A stretch of 64,000 nucleotides of DNA from the NCBI RefSeq assembly GCF_000427965.1, contig NZ_ATZA01000014.1, positions 38,927 through 102,926 of the forward strand, read 5' to 3'. The stretch's first letter is position 1. Every line of letters begins with the position of its first letter. The notes beneath the pieces are model-generated. The model was given only the letters and a program-made list of their open reading frames with translations, did not search any database and was not told the origin of the DNA. This stretch comes from Olivibacter sitiensis DSM 17696. GTDB lineage: Bacteria > Bacteroidota > Bacteroidia > Sphingobacteriales > Sphingobacteriaceae. Below are positions 1 through 8,689 of the stretch, piece after piece. The position numbers and the translations under genes were made by a program.

Positions 1-591
1 GGTACCGAGCAAGACATGATAGATAGAACGGAAGACGAGGCTGCAGCAAGGAAATTTATCCGTCTAATGGAAGCTTATGGACGTGCAGCAGAAGCGGTTG
101 GTTCGGGTTTTCACATGAACCCCTCTCCGGGCAATATAAAGGACGGCCTTATTACCGATGCGATCAAGAGCAACGGGGCAGCCAAGAAAGGCGGCACTTC
201 GCCTGTGGTAGATGTACTTGATTACACCGAGCCAGCTGTAAAGCCCGGATTAAACTTGGTTTGTACGCCCGGTAATGATGTGGAGGCTACCACGGGCAAA
301 ACCGCTAGCGGAGCAAATCTTATCCTTTTTACCACGGGCTTGGGAACACCTACGGGCAACCCGATTTGTCCGGTCATAAAGGTAGCTACGAATTCCAAGC
401 TAGCTGATCGCATGAAGGACATTATCGATTTCGATTGCGGCCCTATCATTGCCGGAGAGAAGAGCATTGCTCAAATGGGCGAAGATATGCTACTGTACTG
501 CATAAAGGTAGCCAGCGGAGAGGTGGTGCCCAAGGCGGTTTCCTTGCAACAAGATGATTTTATCCCGTGGAAAAGAGGTGTTAGCCTATAA
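1..591 (+). CDS. uxaA: Altronate dehydratase, C-terminal part (5' truncated by window edge)
   Basis: The frame is open from the first base, so this is the last 196 residues of a protein that is usually about 500 residues long. UxaA removes water from D-altronate to give 2-keto-3-deoxygluconate in cytoplasmic hexuronate breakdown. The C-terminal signature of the family is visible: the segments GSGFHMNPSPGNIKDGLITDA (split here only by wording) and GTPTGNPICPVIKVATN, the latter with the Cys thought to bind iron. It ends 23 bases before the ATG of uronate isomerase, another enzyme of the same pathway, which supports the call and suggests one operon. The N-terminal SAF-like domain lies outside the window. 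Confidence 0.9.
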   Translation, partial: GTEQDMIDRTEDEAAARKFIRLMEAYGRAAEAVGSGFHMNPSPGNIKDGLITDAIKSNGAAKKGGTSPVVDVLDYTEPAVKPGLNLVCTPGNDVEATTGKTASGANLILFTTGLGTPTGNPICPVIKVATNSKLADRMKDIIDFDCGPIIAGEKSIAQMGEDMLLYCIKVASGEVVPKAVSLQQDDFIPWKRGVSL

Positions 592-614
592 GTAAAACAA
601 CATAATTGGAGAAC

Positions 615-2027
615 ATGAAAGATTTTTTGGATGACGATTTTTTGCTGAAGAGCAAGACTGCCCAGGTATTGTATCACGAGTATGCCAAACAAATGCCAAT
701 CATCGATTACCATTGCCATTTGCCGCAGCAACAGATTTACGAGAACACGCAATTCGAAAATATAAGTCAGGTGTGGCTCAATGGCGACCATTATAAATGG
801 AGGGCCATGCGTACAAACGGGGTGGATGAATCCTATATTACGGGTGATAAACCAGATCGGGAAAAGTTCAGGAAATGGGCAGAGACGGTACCGTATACCA
901 TGCGCAATCCATTATATCACTGGACCCATTTGGAGCTGCAGCGCTATTTTGGTATAAAAGAAGTGCTTAATGGCGATAGTGCCGATCGTATCTACGACAG
1001 GTGCAAGGAACGTCTGGGAGCGGATAGCCATCGCGTGCGCGGATTGTTGGCACAAATGAACGTGAAAAAAATCTGTACCACGGACGATCCCATCGACGAT
1101 TTGGCCATTCACCGGTCGTTGAAGGCAGATCCCTCTTTCGATATGGGTGTTTTTCCCGCATTTAGACCCGACAAGGCCATGGAAGTGCGCGATGTAAAGC
1201 AGTTTGCCGATTACGTGGCAAAAGTCGAGGCGGTTACCAATGTTTCTGTAGAAACGTTCTCCGATTACTTGTCGGCATTGAAGAAAAGACACGATTTCTT
1301 CCATGAACAAGGGGCTCGGTTGTCCGACCACGGTTTGGAAGAAATATATGTAGAGGAATATACGGAGCAAGAATTGGAGCTCATATTCCAAAAAGCCTTG
1401 AAAAAAGAACTTTTGAGCGAACTGGAGCAGCGCAAATTTAAATCGGCCATGCTGGTCTATTTTGCGGAATGGGACCATGAAAGGGGATGGGTACAGCAGT
1501 ATCACCTCGGAGCCTTGCGCAACAACAATAGCCGCATGTTATCCTTGCTAGGTCCCGATACCGGATGGGACTCTATCGGCGATTTTTCGCAAGCAAGGGC
1601 GTTATCCAAGTTTCTCAATAGGTTAGATGGAAATAATAGACTGGCAAAGACTGTCTTGTATAACCTAAATCCGGGCGACAATGAACTGATGGCTACGATG
1701 ATCGGCAATTTCAACGATGGTTCTGTCGCGGGCAAGATTCAGTTTGGTTCGGCATGGTGGTTCTTGGATCAGAAGGACGGGATGACGAAGCAGATCAATG
1801 CCATCAGCAATATGGGGTTATTGAGCCGTTTTATAGGAATGTTGACGGACTCCAGAAGTTTTCTTTCCTTTCCAAGACATGAATATTTCCGCCGGTTGCT
1901 GTGCGATTTGTTTGGCGATGACATTGAACAGGGAGAATTGCCCAACGATTTGCCATGGATAGGCAAAGTGATACAGGATATCTGTTTCAATAATATTCAT
2001 GGGTATATAGACTGGCCAAAGCCGTAA
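615..2027 (+). CDS. uxaC: Uronate isomerase (glucuronate isomerase)
   Basis: This 470-residue protein interconverts D-glucuronate and D-fructuronate, or D-galacturonate and D-tagaturonate, in the cytoplasm. Its length matches the UxaC branch of the amidohydrolase superfamily. The metal-binding His-Cys-His of the first strand (PIIDYHCHLP, residues 28-37) is present, as are the later blocks FPAFRPDKAM, YHLGALRNNN and the C-terminal SFPRHEYFRR. An in-frame TTG at 606 would add three residues, but it overlaps the GGAG ribosome-binding site at 608-611, so ATG 615 is preferred. It follows altronate dehydratase by 23 bases and is closed by a hairpin terminator that overlaps its stop codon. Confidence 0.95.
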   Translation: MKDFLDDDFLLKSKTAQVLYHEYAKQMPIIDYHCHLPQQQIYENTQFENISQVWLNGDHYKWRAMRTNGVDESYITGDKPDREKFRKWAETVPYTMRNPLYHWTHLELQRYFGIKEVLNGDSADRIYDRCKERLGADSHRVRGLLAQMNVKKICTTDDPIDDLAIHRSLKADPSFDMGVFPAFRPDKAMEVRDVKQFADYVAKVEAVTNVSVETFSDYLSALKKRHDFFHEQGARLSDHGLEEIYVEEYTEQELELIFQKALKKELLSELEQRKFKSAMLVYFAEWDHERGWVQQYHLGALRNNNSRMLSLLGPDTGWDSIGDFSQARALSKFLNRLDGNNRLAKTVLYNLNPGDNELMATMIGNFNDGSVAGKIQFGSAWWFLDQKDGMTKQINAISNMGLLSRFIGMLTDSRSFLSFPRHEYFRRLLCDLFGDDIEQGELPNDLPWIGKVIQDICFNNIHGYIDWPKP

Positions 2028-2044
2028 CGGCCATTGTTTTTTTT
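2013..2044 (+). terminator. Rho-independent terminator of the uxa operon
   Basis: TGGCC (2013-2017) pairs with GGCCA (2029-2033), and inside it GCCG pairs with CGGC around a TAA loop. A run of eight T follows at 2037-2044. The stem contains the uxaC stop codon (2025-2027). Confidence 0.7.
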
Positions 2045-2053
2045 AACATAGCG

Positions 2054-2082
2054 GTTTTTATGTGTCATAATCTCTAAATTTG
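2054..2082 (+). promoter_or_regulatory. Candidate promoter of the gldF-gldG fusion gene
   Basis: TAAATTTG at 2075-2082 fits the Bacteroidota -7 element TAnnTTTG. The -33 part is weak (a T-rich stretch at 2054-2059, no exact TTTG). The ATG at 2093 is only 10 bases beyond the element, so the leader would be only a few bases long. Confidence 0.4.
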
Positions 2083-2092
2083 CAGATTAGCG

Positions 2093-4510
2093 ATGCATTT
2101 AATCACACTTTTCAGGCAAGAGGTCGTTACCTTATTCAATTCCTTTGCAGCATACATTGCCATTGCGTTGTATCTGTTGCTCACGGGCATGTACTGCTGG
2201 GTGTTACCATCCACTAGTGTATTGGCTGGCGGATATGCCTCTTTGGATGTGTTTTTCTATATATCGCCCTATATACTTTTGTTTATGGTGCCGGCCATTA
2301 CCATGCATAGCATAGCGGGCGAACGTGCCGAAGGGACGCTCGTACTCCTCTTGATGAAACCTGTTGCTGGGAGAACGCTCCTCATGGGGAAGTGGTTGGC
2401 CACTGTGGCGGTATGTATCTTCGCCTTGGTGCCTACCGGTATCTATTACATTAGTGTTTATTACCTTGGGGCCAGTATAGGTAATGTTGATTCGGGGGCT
2501 GTTGCTGGTTCGTATATCGGCTTGTTTTTATTGATAGGCAGTTTCTCGGCTATTGGCATTTTTTCTTCCGCTATCGCTCGCAATACCATCATTGCCTATT
2601 TGCTGGGCGTTTTTTTATGCTTCGTTTTTTATGACGGAGTTGCCGTTTTCTCCGACATGGTATCTTGGCCCCCCTTGCTCACTGCGATGGATTTTCTTAG
2701 CCTATCCAACCATTACCAATCCCTGGGCAGGGGCGTGTTGGATTCGCGAGACATATTTGCTTTGTGCAGCATCTCATTGCTATTCCTGGCATTAGCTATC
2801 ATGGCACTACTGCGTGGCAGGGCTGGTAAGTCTACTTGGAGAAGAGCACGTATATACGTCATCTCGCTATTTTTCGTCCTCATTGTGGGCAATATTTTAG
2901 CACATAGCTATTTTACCAGATGGGACTTTACGGCCGAGAAGCGATTTACGCTTTCGGCCAGTACCGAGGAACTGCTGTCATCCTTGGACGATGAGGTGCA
3001 CATTGCCGTGTTCTTGGAAGGCGATTTGCCCACGGGGTTTAAAAGGTTGCAAACTGCCACAGCAGATATGCTGGCCGATCTAAGGGCCTACTCCGGGGGC
3101 AAATTGCATTATTCCTTCATCAACCCGCTGGAAGATGACGGCTCCCGGAACGAAGAAATCATCCATACATTGGCGTATAGGGGTATAGAGCCAGTCAATC
3201 TCAACCTGAAAACCGAAGACGGCTTGGTACAGAAAATCATTTTTCCATCGGCCGTGGTGATGCACAAGGACAGGGAAATCCCGGTCAACCTGTTGCAGCA
3301 GAAAATGTATACCGACGCGCCGGATGCGCTTAATAGTTCGATTCAGCACTTGGAATATGCCTTTGCCAATGCCCTGCATAAATTGCAGCAGGAGGAGCAA
3401 GCTACCATAGCCTTTACGGAAGGGCATGGCGAGCTGACGGACCTGGAACTGCATGGAGCCTTTCAAAGCTTGTCGCACGGCTATTTGGTAGGGCGTTTGC
3501 ACTTGGATTCCATTTCCTTTGAAGATTTGCTGGGGATTAAGGTCATCGTGGTGGCTCGGCCCGAAGAAGCGTTTAGCGACTTGGAAAAGTTTAAGCTCGA
3601 TTATTTCGTTCAGCATGGGGGGAATGTACTTTGGGCCATCAGTCCGTCCAGTGCCAGCTTGGATGGCTTGCGGTCTGCGGCGACTGAGATGATCGTGGCG
3701 AGGCAGATCAACCTAGATGACCTGCTTTTCAGGTATGGTATTCGTTTTCACTACGACCTGTTGGCCGATATGAACTGCGCGCAGATACCGCTGCAGTTGG
3801 CAGGTGGCGGACAAATCCAACTAGTGCCTTGGGTGTATTACCCGCTTTTGGTGCCCTTATCTACTCATCCAATTGTGAAGGACTTGGAACTGATCAAAAC
3901 CGAATTTCCCAGCACCTTGGATACGGTAATGACCAGTGTGCCCATCCACAAGCAATTCTTGCTGTGGAGCTCGCCCTACAATAAAGTGTTTGCCTTACCT
4001 AAAGCCCTGTCGTTGTCGGCCGCAGCAAGCTTTCCGGATACGGCCTCTTTCAAGGGGCCGCCAAGGCCCGTCAGTGCTTTGCTGGAAGGCAAATTTCCGT
4101 CGGCCTATCATGGACGGGCCACGCCAAAAGGGGTGCCGGCATCGATTACGTTGGCGGCCGTTGCCGCCCATGAGAGTAAGATGATTGCCCTATCTGACGG
4201 CCATGTCCTGAAAAGCCAGATGGATGCTGGCGGCAAACAGGCTTTACCCTTGGGCTGGGATAAGTACGGCCAAGTGCAGTATGGCAATAGGGCATGGCTG
4301 CAAAATATGATCGATTATCTGGCAGAAGATACAAACCTGTTGCCCTTGCGAAACAAGGATTTCAAGCTAAGGCCATTGGACATGGTCTATGTGAGAAATC
4401 ACAAAGCTACCATCCAGTTGCTCAACGTAGGTTTGCCATTGCTATTGCTGTTGTTGTTTGGGGGCATACAGCAATATATGCGATATGGGAAATTCGGAAA
4501 ATATAAATAG
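2093..4510 (+). CDS. gldFG: Fused GldF-GldG ABC transporter protein
   Basis: This 805-residue protein joins two polypeptides that are separate in Flavobacterium. Residues 1 to about 240 form an ABC-2 type permease with about six membrane segments and the cytoplasmic loop GERAEGTLVLLLMKPV, as in GldF. From about residue 250 comes a new membrane segment followed by RWDFTAEKRFTLS, the start of GldG and of the ABC-type auxiliary transport domain, and a last membrane segment sits near residues 775-795. The length equals the sum of typical GldF (about 240) and GldG (about 560). The partner ATPase GldA is not in the window. In gliding bacteria the complex is linked to motility or surface-protein export; in a sphingobacterium its role may differ. 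A strong, uninterrupted frame argues against a sequencing artefact. Confidence 0.85.
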   Translation: MHLITLFRQEVVTLFNSFAAYIAIALYLLLTGMYCWVLPSTSVLAGGYASLDVFFYISPYILLFMVPAITMHSIAGERAEGTLVLLLMKPVAGRTLLMGKWLATVAVCIFALVPTGIYYISVYYLGASIGNVDSGAVAGSYIGLFLLIGSFSAIGIFSSAIARNTIIAYLLGVFLCFVFYDGVAVFSDMVSWPPLLTAMDFLSLSNHYQSLGRGVLDSRDIFALCSISLLFLALAIMALLRGRAGKSTWRRARIYVISLFFVLIVGNILAHSYFTRWDFTAEKRFTLSASTEELLSSLDDEVHIAVFLEGDLPTGFKRLQTATADMLADLRAYSGGKLHYSFINPLEDDGSRNEEIIHTLAYRGIEPVNLNLKTEDGLVQKIIFPSAVVMHKDREIPVNLLQQKMYTDAPDALNSSIQHLEYAFANALHKLQQEEQATIAFTEGHGELTDLELHGAFQSLSHGYLVGRLHLDSISFEDLLGIKVIVVARPEEAFSDLEKFKLDYFVQHGGNVLWAISPSSASLDGLRSAATEMIVARQINLDDLLFRYGIRFHYDLLADMNCAQIPLQLAGGGQIQLVPWVYYPLLVPLSTHPIVKDLELIKTEFPSTLDTVMTSVPIHKQFLLWSSPYNKVFALPKALSLSAAASFPDTASFKGPPRPVSALLEGKFPSAYHGRATPKGVPASITLAAVAAHESKMIALSDGHVLKSQMDAGGKQALPLGWDKYGQVQYGNRAWLQNMIDYLAEDTNLLPLRNKDFKLRPLDMVYVRNHKATIQLLNVGLPLLLLLLFGGIQQYMRYGKFGKYK

Positions 4511-4588
4511 CGGCAATAGAAAGCCATATTGAAAAATATCCTTAATTTCGCCTTTTTCGGCAATTTACTGTTATAATCTGGTTGATTT

Positions 4589-5839
4589 ATGGAAGATGTG
4601 AATGAGAAAGTGAATATTGTTCTATCGGAAAGAACGAAGTATTATATTGATAGGGAAGAGAAATACAGTGCGCACAACTACCACCCGTTGCCGGTAGTGC
4701 TAAATAAAGGTGAAGGCGTATATGTATGGGACGTGGACGGCAAGCGTTATTACGATTTTCTTTCTGGCTACTCCGCCGTGAACCAAGGGCATTGCCATCC
4801 CCATATCATACAAGCCCTCACAGACCAGGCGGCCTTGCTGACATTGACTTCGAGGGCCTTTCATAGCGATGTGTTTGGTGAGTATGCAGAATTTCTTACC
4901 AAAACATTTGGTTTTGACAAGATGCTGCCCATGAACTCCGGAGCAGAGGCCGTGGAAACGGCTATCAAGATTGCCCGGAAGTGGGGCTATCAAAAGAAGG
5001 GGATTGCCCAGAACAGGGCTAAGGTCATCACGGCCAGCGAGAATTTCCATGGTAGGACCATCAATATCGTTTCGTTCAGTACGGACGAGACGGCCAAGAA
5101 CGATTTCGGCCCTTTTGTGGAGGGCTATGTTACGGTGCCCTATAACGACTTGGAGGCATTGGGAAATGCACTTCAGGACAAGGATGTGGTAGCCTTTTTG
5201 GTAGAGCCGATCCAAGGGGAGGCCGGCGTAGTGGTTCCAGACGAAGGTTACCTTGCCAAGGCTTTTGCGCTTTGTCAAGAGAACAATGTCTTGTTTATTG
5301 CCGACGAGATACAGACAGGGCTGTGCCGCACGGGTAAGCTGCTTGCTTGCGACTATGAAGACGTTCATCCCAACATGCTGATTCTTGGAAAGGCACTCAG
5401 TGGCGGTACCATGCCGATTTCTGCCGTGCTGGCAGATGACGAGGTGATGCTGTGCCTCAAGCCGGGCGAACATGGGTCTACCTATGGCGGGAGTCCATTG
5501 GCTTCAAAAGTGGCCATCGCATCCTTACAAGTACTTTTGGAAGGCAATATGGCCGATAATGCCTATAAAATGGGCGTATATTTCAGGGAGAGATTGAAAG
5601 CTATTCAACATCCTTATATTCAAGAGATAAGAGGGAAAGGGCTCTTGAACGCATTGGTCATACAACACGAAAACGATAATGCTGCTTGGGATTTGTGTCT
5701 TTTACTAAAAGAAAAAGGGTTGCTTGCTAAACCTACGCATGGAAATAAAATAAGGTTTGCACCTCCATTGGTAATTACCAAAGAACAGATCGACGAATGT
5801 TTGGCTATCATCGAGCAATGCTTGAATTTGCTTGACTAG
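4589..5839 (+). CDS. rocD: Ornithine--oxo-acid aminotransferase
   Basis: The enzyme moves the delta-amino group of ornithine to 2-oxoglutarate, giving glutamate semialdehyde (arginine/ornithine breakdown or proline supply), with pyridoxal phosphate as cofactor. The 416-residue length is normal for class III aminotransferases. Visible landmarks are [17 protein letters not shown] (residues 55-71), the phosphate-binding [12 protein letters not shown] (116-127), [12 protein letters not shown] (238-249) and the Schiff-base lysine K268 in [10 protein letters not shown]. The ornithine-specific N-terminal block [13 protein letters not shown] separates it from acetylornithine aminotransferase. It stands alone, between gldFG and a convergent CoA transferase. 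Confidence 0.95.
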   Translation: MEDVNEKVNIVLSERTKYYIDREEKYSAHNYHPLPVVLNKGEGVYVWDVDGKRYYDFLSGYSAVNQGHCHPHIIQALTDQAALLTLTSRAFHSDVFGEYAEFLTKTFGFDKMLPMNSGAEAVETAIKIARKWGYQKKGIAQNRAKVITASENFHGRTINIVSFSTDETAKNDFGPFVEGYVTVPYNDLEALGNALQDKDVVAFLVEPIQGEAGVVVPDEGYLAKAFALCQENNVLFIADEIQTGLCRTGKLLACDYEDVHPNMLILGKALSGGTMPISAVLADDEVMLCLKPGEHGSTYGGSPLASKVAIASLQVLLEGNMADNAYKMGVYFRERLKAIQHPYIQEIRGKGLLNALVIQHENDNAAWDLCLLLKEKGLLAKPTHGNKIRFAPPLVITKEQIDECLAIIEQCLNLLD

Positions 5840-5850
5840 CAAAGTTTAGA

Positions 5851-5883
5851 TTCTTCGAGATGGCTAATGCACATCTCGAAGAA
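5851..5883. terminator. Bidirectional hairpin between rocD and the CoA transferase gene
   Basis: TTCTTCGAGATG (5851-5862) and CATCTCGAAGAA (5872-5883) form a perfect 12-bp stem with a 9-base loop. A pyrimidine- and T-rich stretch follows on the + strand. The right arm lies inside the last codons of the minus-strand CoA transferase gene, so one hairpin can serve both convergent genes. Confidence 0.6.
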
Positions 5884-7387
5884 CTTCTTCCCCTTCTTTT
5901 TTCATGGTTTTTGTTTTCATCAAACGCGCATGAAAAGCAAAGGCTTCCTCTAGCAAATGGGGGGTCTGACCACCTACCTTTTCGCATGCCCTATTAAAAT
6001 AGTCCAACAAATCGGCCTTATAATCGGGATGCGCACAATGCTCTATAATGAGTTTGGCTCTTTCCCGAGGTGCCAAGCCCCTAAGGTCGGCATAGCCCTG
6101 ATCCGTTACCACTACATCCACATTGTGTTCGTTATGATCTACGTGAGAAACCATGGGTAGAACATGAGAGATAGTATCGCCTTTGGAGGCTGCTTGCGTG
6201 ACAAAGATGCTGAGATGCGTGTTGCGGGCAAAATCTCCTGAACCACCTATTCCATTCATCATTTGAGAACCACTTATATGAGTAGAATTGACGTTGCCAT
6301 AAATATCAAATTCAATCGCCGTATTGATGCCTATGATCCCTAATCGGCGTATAACTTCAGGTGAATTGCTGATGCTCTGAGGCCTTAGAACAATCTTGTC
6401 TCGGTATTGGTCCAGGTTATTGAAGACCCGCTCATAGCATTTTTCAGATACGGTAATAGATGCGGCAGATGCAAAATCCAGTTTACCAAGATCTATCAAA
6501 TCAAAAGCACTATCCTGCAAGACCTCTGAATACATGGTAAGGTGCTCGAAATCACCCCTGCCTAGCCCTTGCATTACCGCATTGGCAACTTTTCCAATTC
6601 CAGCTTGTAGTGGGCGGAGCGACTTCGTCAATCGTCCTTCTTTTACCTCTTTACTCAGAAATTCAATCAGATGATCGGCAATTGCCGTTGTCTTTTCATC
6701 TGGTTCAGCAATATCTGCGGGGCTATCCTGTATATCTGAAAACACGATGGCAACTATTTTGGAAGTATCGACATAGATCGCTTTGTCTCCTATCCGATCG
6801 TCTGGTTTCAATATCTCGATTGGTTTTCTGTCTGGATAGGCTTCGAGCTGGTAAATGTCGTGTATGCCATAAACATTTTCATGTACGGCGGTATTTATTT
6901 CAATAATTATTTTTTTTGCATGTTTGGCGAATATAGGGCTATTGCCCACTGAGGTCGTTGGTACAATGCCGCCATCTTCAGCAATGAAAGCAGCCTCTAT
7001 AACAGCAATGTCAATATCAGGTATGTCTCCGTCAGTCAACATTTCGCTGGTTTCACCCAGATTCTGGTCTATGAATAATATCTCTCCTGCATTGATCTTT
7101 TTTCTCAATACAGTGTCTACCTGAAAAGGCATTCTGCGTTTCAGTACTCCAGCCTCGGCCAAGGCGCCATCTGTGTTATGCCCAAGAGAAGCTCCCGTAA
7201 TAAGGGTAATGCCTATAGGACGCCTAGGAGCATCTTTGGCCAGTGCCTTAAGTATTACCTTACTGTCTCCAGCTTTGGTGAAGCCACTTGAGCCGACTAC
7301 AGCACCATCATAAAAATGTTGCAAGGCAGATTCTGGATCAGTGATTTTGTCATGTAGTGTTTTTAATTTTACTCTCTCAAAATTCAT
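5864..7387 (-). CDS. Acetyl-CoA hydrolase/transferase family, succinyl-CoA:acetate CoA-transferase type
   Basis: This 507-residue class I CoA transferase probably moves CoA between succinyl-CoA and acetate in the cytoplasm. It has the N-terminal block GAVVGSSGFTKAGDSK, the central MYSEVLQDSAFDLIDLGKL, whose Glu (about residue 288) lines up with the catalytic Glu of AarC-type enzymes, and the glycine-rich NGIGGSGDFARN and VTDQGYADLRGLAP blocks near the C-terminus. Length and motifs fit SucCoA:acetate transferases better than plain acetyl-CoA hydrolases, but substrate choice cannot be proven from sequence. It is a single gene, convergent with rocD and divergent from the AraC-type regulator across a 374-base gap, so the regulator could act on it. 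Confidence 0.88.
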   Translation of the reverse strand: MNFERVKLKTLHDKITDPESALQHFYDGAVVGSSGFTKAGDSKVILKALAKDAPRRPIGITLITGASLGHNTDGALAEAGVLKRRMPFQVDTVLRKKINAGEILFIDQNLGETSEMLTDGDIPDIDIAVIEAAFIAEDGGIVPTTSVGNSPIFAKHAKKIIIEINTAVHENVYGIHDIYQLEAYPDRKPIEILKPDDRIGDKAIYVDTSKIVAIVFSDIQDSPADIAEPDEKTTAIADHLIEFLSKEVKEGRLTKSLRPLQAGIGKVANAVMQGLGRGDFEHLTMYSEVLQDSAFDLIDLGKLDFASAASITVSEKCYERVFNNLDQYRDKIVLRPQSISNSPEVIRRLGIIGINTAIEFDIYGNVNSTHISGSQMMNGIGGSGDFARNTHLSIFVTQAASKGDTISHVLPMVSHVDHNEHNVDVVVTDQGYADLRGLAPRERAKLIIEHCAHPDYKADLLDYFNRACEKVGGQTPHLLEEAFAFHARLMKTKTMKKEGEEVLRDVH

Positions 7388-7761
7388 GTTGGTTTAACTG
7401 TTTTGGTTTTTAAAGGTACGTACGATACTTTAAAATACGTATTGCCCTTTTTATAGTTTTTAGTTTGTTTAATATAAAGGCAATTACCTACTGTTGATCA
7501 AGTATGGATGGCAAAAATTTATATCCCTCTGATAACAAGAATGTAAAAGCTTACAAGATTATCGTTTTTCGTTGTTTTAATCTTATTGTTAGGTGTCATA
7601 TTCTTATTTTATGCAGCCATTATAAAAAAATCATATATTTGGAAACTGTTAATCTAGTGTAAAACTGGTATGAAATGGATTTTTCATCTGTAGTTTCACT
7701 GGTGAATAATTATGAATAGGAATAAATTTGGAACATCCTAAACAATATTAATAAGCACGGC
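7388..7761. other. AT-rich intergenic region between divergent genes
   Basis: This 374-base gap separates the minus-strand CoA transferase gene from the plus-strand AraC-type regulator and contains no plausible reading frame or RNA gene. Two good -7 elements point toward the regulator: TATATTTG at 7634-7641 and TAAATTTG at 7723-7730. Neither has a clear TTTG at the right distance upstream. A short GTACGTAC palindrome lies about 30 bases upstream of the CoA transferase start. Confidence 0.5.
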
Positions 7762-8562
7762 ATGGCAGGTGAAAAGTATTACATGACGGAGGTGGATGTG
7801 CATTCAGATTCCATCTATTGTTACCATAATATTATGGGGGAAGTTTTTATTCCCTTACATTCGCACAATAAGGGCCAGTTCCTGTATACAGAAGGAGGTG
7901 TGGTTTTTGTAAAAACCCCTATGAAAACCTTTTTCCTGCCTGCAAGACACTATATGTGGATTGCGCCTGGCGTAGATCATAGCATACATCCCGGTACGCC
8001 AGAAGTCATCATGCGCAATCTTTATTTCCCCGTATATGAAGATGATGATCGTTTTTATAGCAATACAGGTGTGTTCCCTGTAAGTGATCTCATCTTGCAG
8101 TTGCTTATGTTTACTGCTAGATGGCACGGTGACATCTTCAAGTCCGATAGTACGAATTATACCATACTGGAGTCCTTTAAGTTCTTATTGGAGAAAACTA
8201 GCAAATATGATTTGCCACTGGCTTTGCCCTTGGCCAAGGACGAGCGCCTCAGACAGGTGGTAAACTATTTGGAAAGCAATACTTCCGAAGACTTACTCTT
8301 CAATGATTTGGCTGCTAAATTTGGCTTTAGCCCGAGATCCCTTTCTAGGTTGTTCCAAAAGGACCTAGGGATGTCCTTCATACAATATTTTACCGTGTTG
8401 CGAATGCTGAAGGCGCTGCAGTTGTTGCTCGAGAAGGGAATGTCGGTCAATGAAGTGGCCTTAGGAGTAGGTTATAATAGCCTGCCTACTTTCAGCAATA
8501 CTTTTCAAAAAATAGTGGGCGTTCGCCCAAGTGAGTATGTGAAGCTTAAGAACGTCCTATAA
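7762..8562 (+). CDS. AraC family transcriptional regulator
   Basis: This 266-residue DNA-binding protein has an N-terminal cupin-like sensor part (about residues 1-150, with VFIPLHSHNKGQFLY and the WIAPGVDHSIHPG block) and a C-terminal pair of helix-turn-helix motifs (about 165-266). The second half shows the usual AraC landmarks LAAKFGFSPRSLSRLFQKDLG, VNEVALGVGYNSLPTFSNTF and GVRPSEY. The H-S-H-x-K-x-Q pattern in the cupin is typical of regulators that read small molecules. The ligand and target are unknown. It is divergent from the CoA transferase gene, which is a candidate target. Confidence 0.9.
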   Translation: MAGEKYYMTEVDVHSDSIYCYHNIMGEVFIPLHSHNKGQFLYTEGGVVFVKTPMKTFFLPARHYMWIAPGVDHSIHPGTPEVIMRNLYFPVYEDDDRFYSNTGVFPVSDLILQLLMFTARWHGDIFKSDSTNYTILESFKFLLEKTSKYDLPLALPLAKDERLRQVVNYLESNTSEDLLFNDLAAKFGFSPRSLSRLFQKDLGMSFIQYFTVLRMLKALQLLLEKGMSVNEVALGVGYNSLPTFSNTFQKIVGVRPSEYVKLKNVL

Positions 8563-8689
8563 AGAAAATTTCAGGTCATCTGGTGCTGTTTCCCTGCTGT
8601 TGATTATTTTTGCCTTTCAACGTTTTTAAAGAATATGCCCAAAAATCTCGCATATTTTTTATATCATTGCGCTAATATTTTTTCAGTTT

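Noticed and set aside
912..1505. A 197-codon frame on the minus strand
   Set aside because: It is opposite to uxaC and shows no recognisable domain.
4700..5473. A 257-codon frame on the minus strand
   Set aside because: It is fully opposite to rocD, whose protein is clearly real; the antisense frame has no family features.
7388..7761. tRNA or small RNA gene in the longest protein-free gap
   Set aside because: No cloverleaf arms, TTCGA loop or strong hairpin with a T-run was found.
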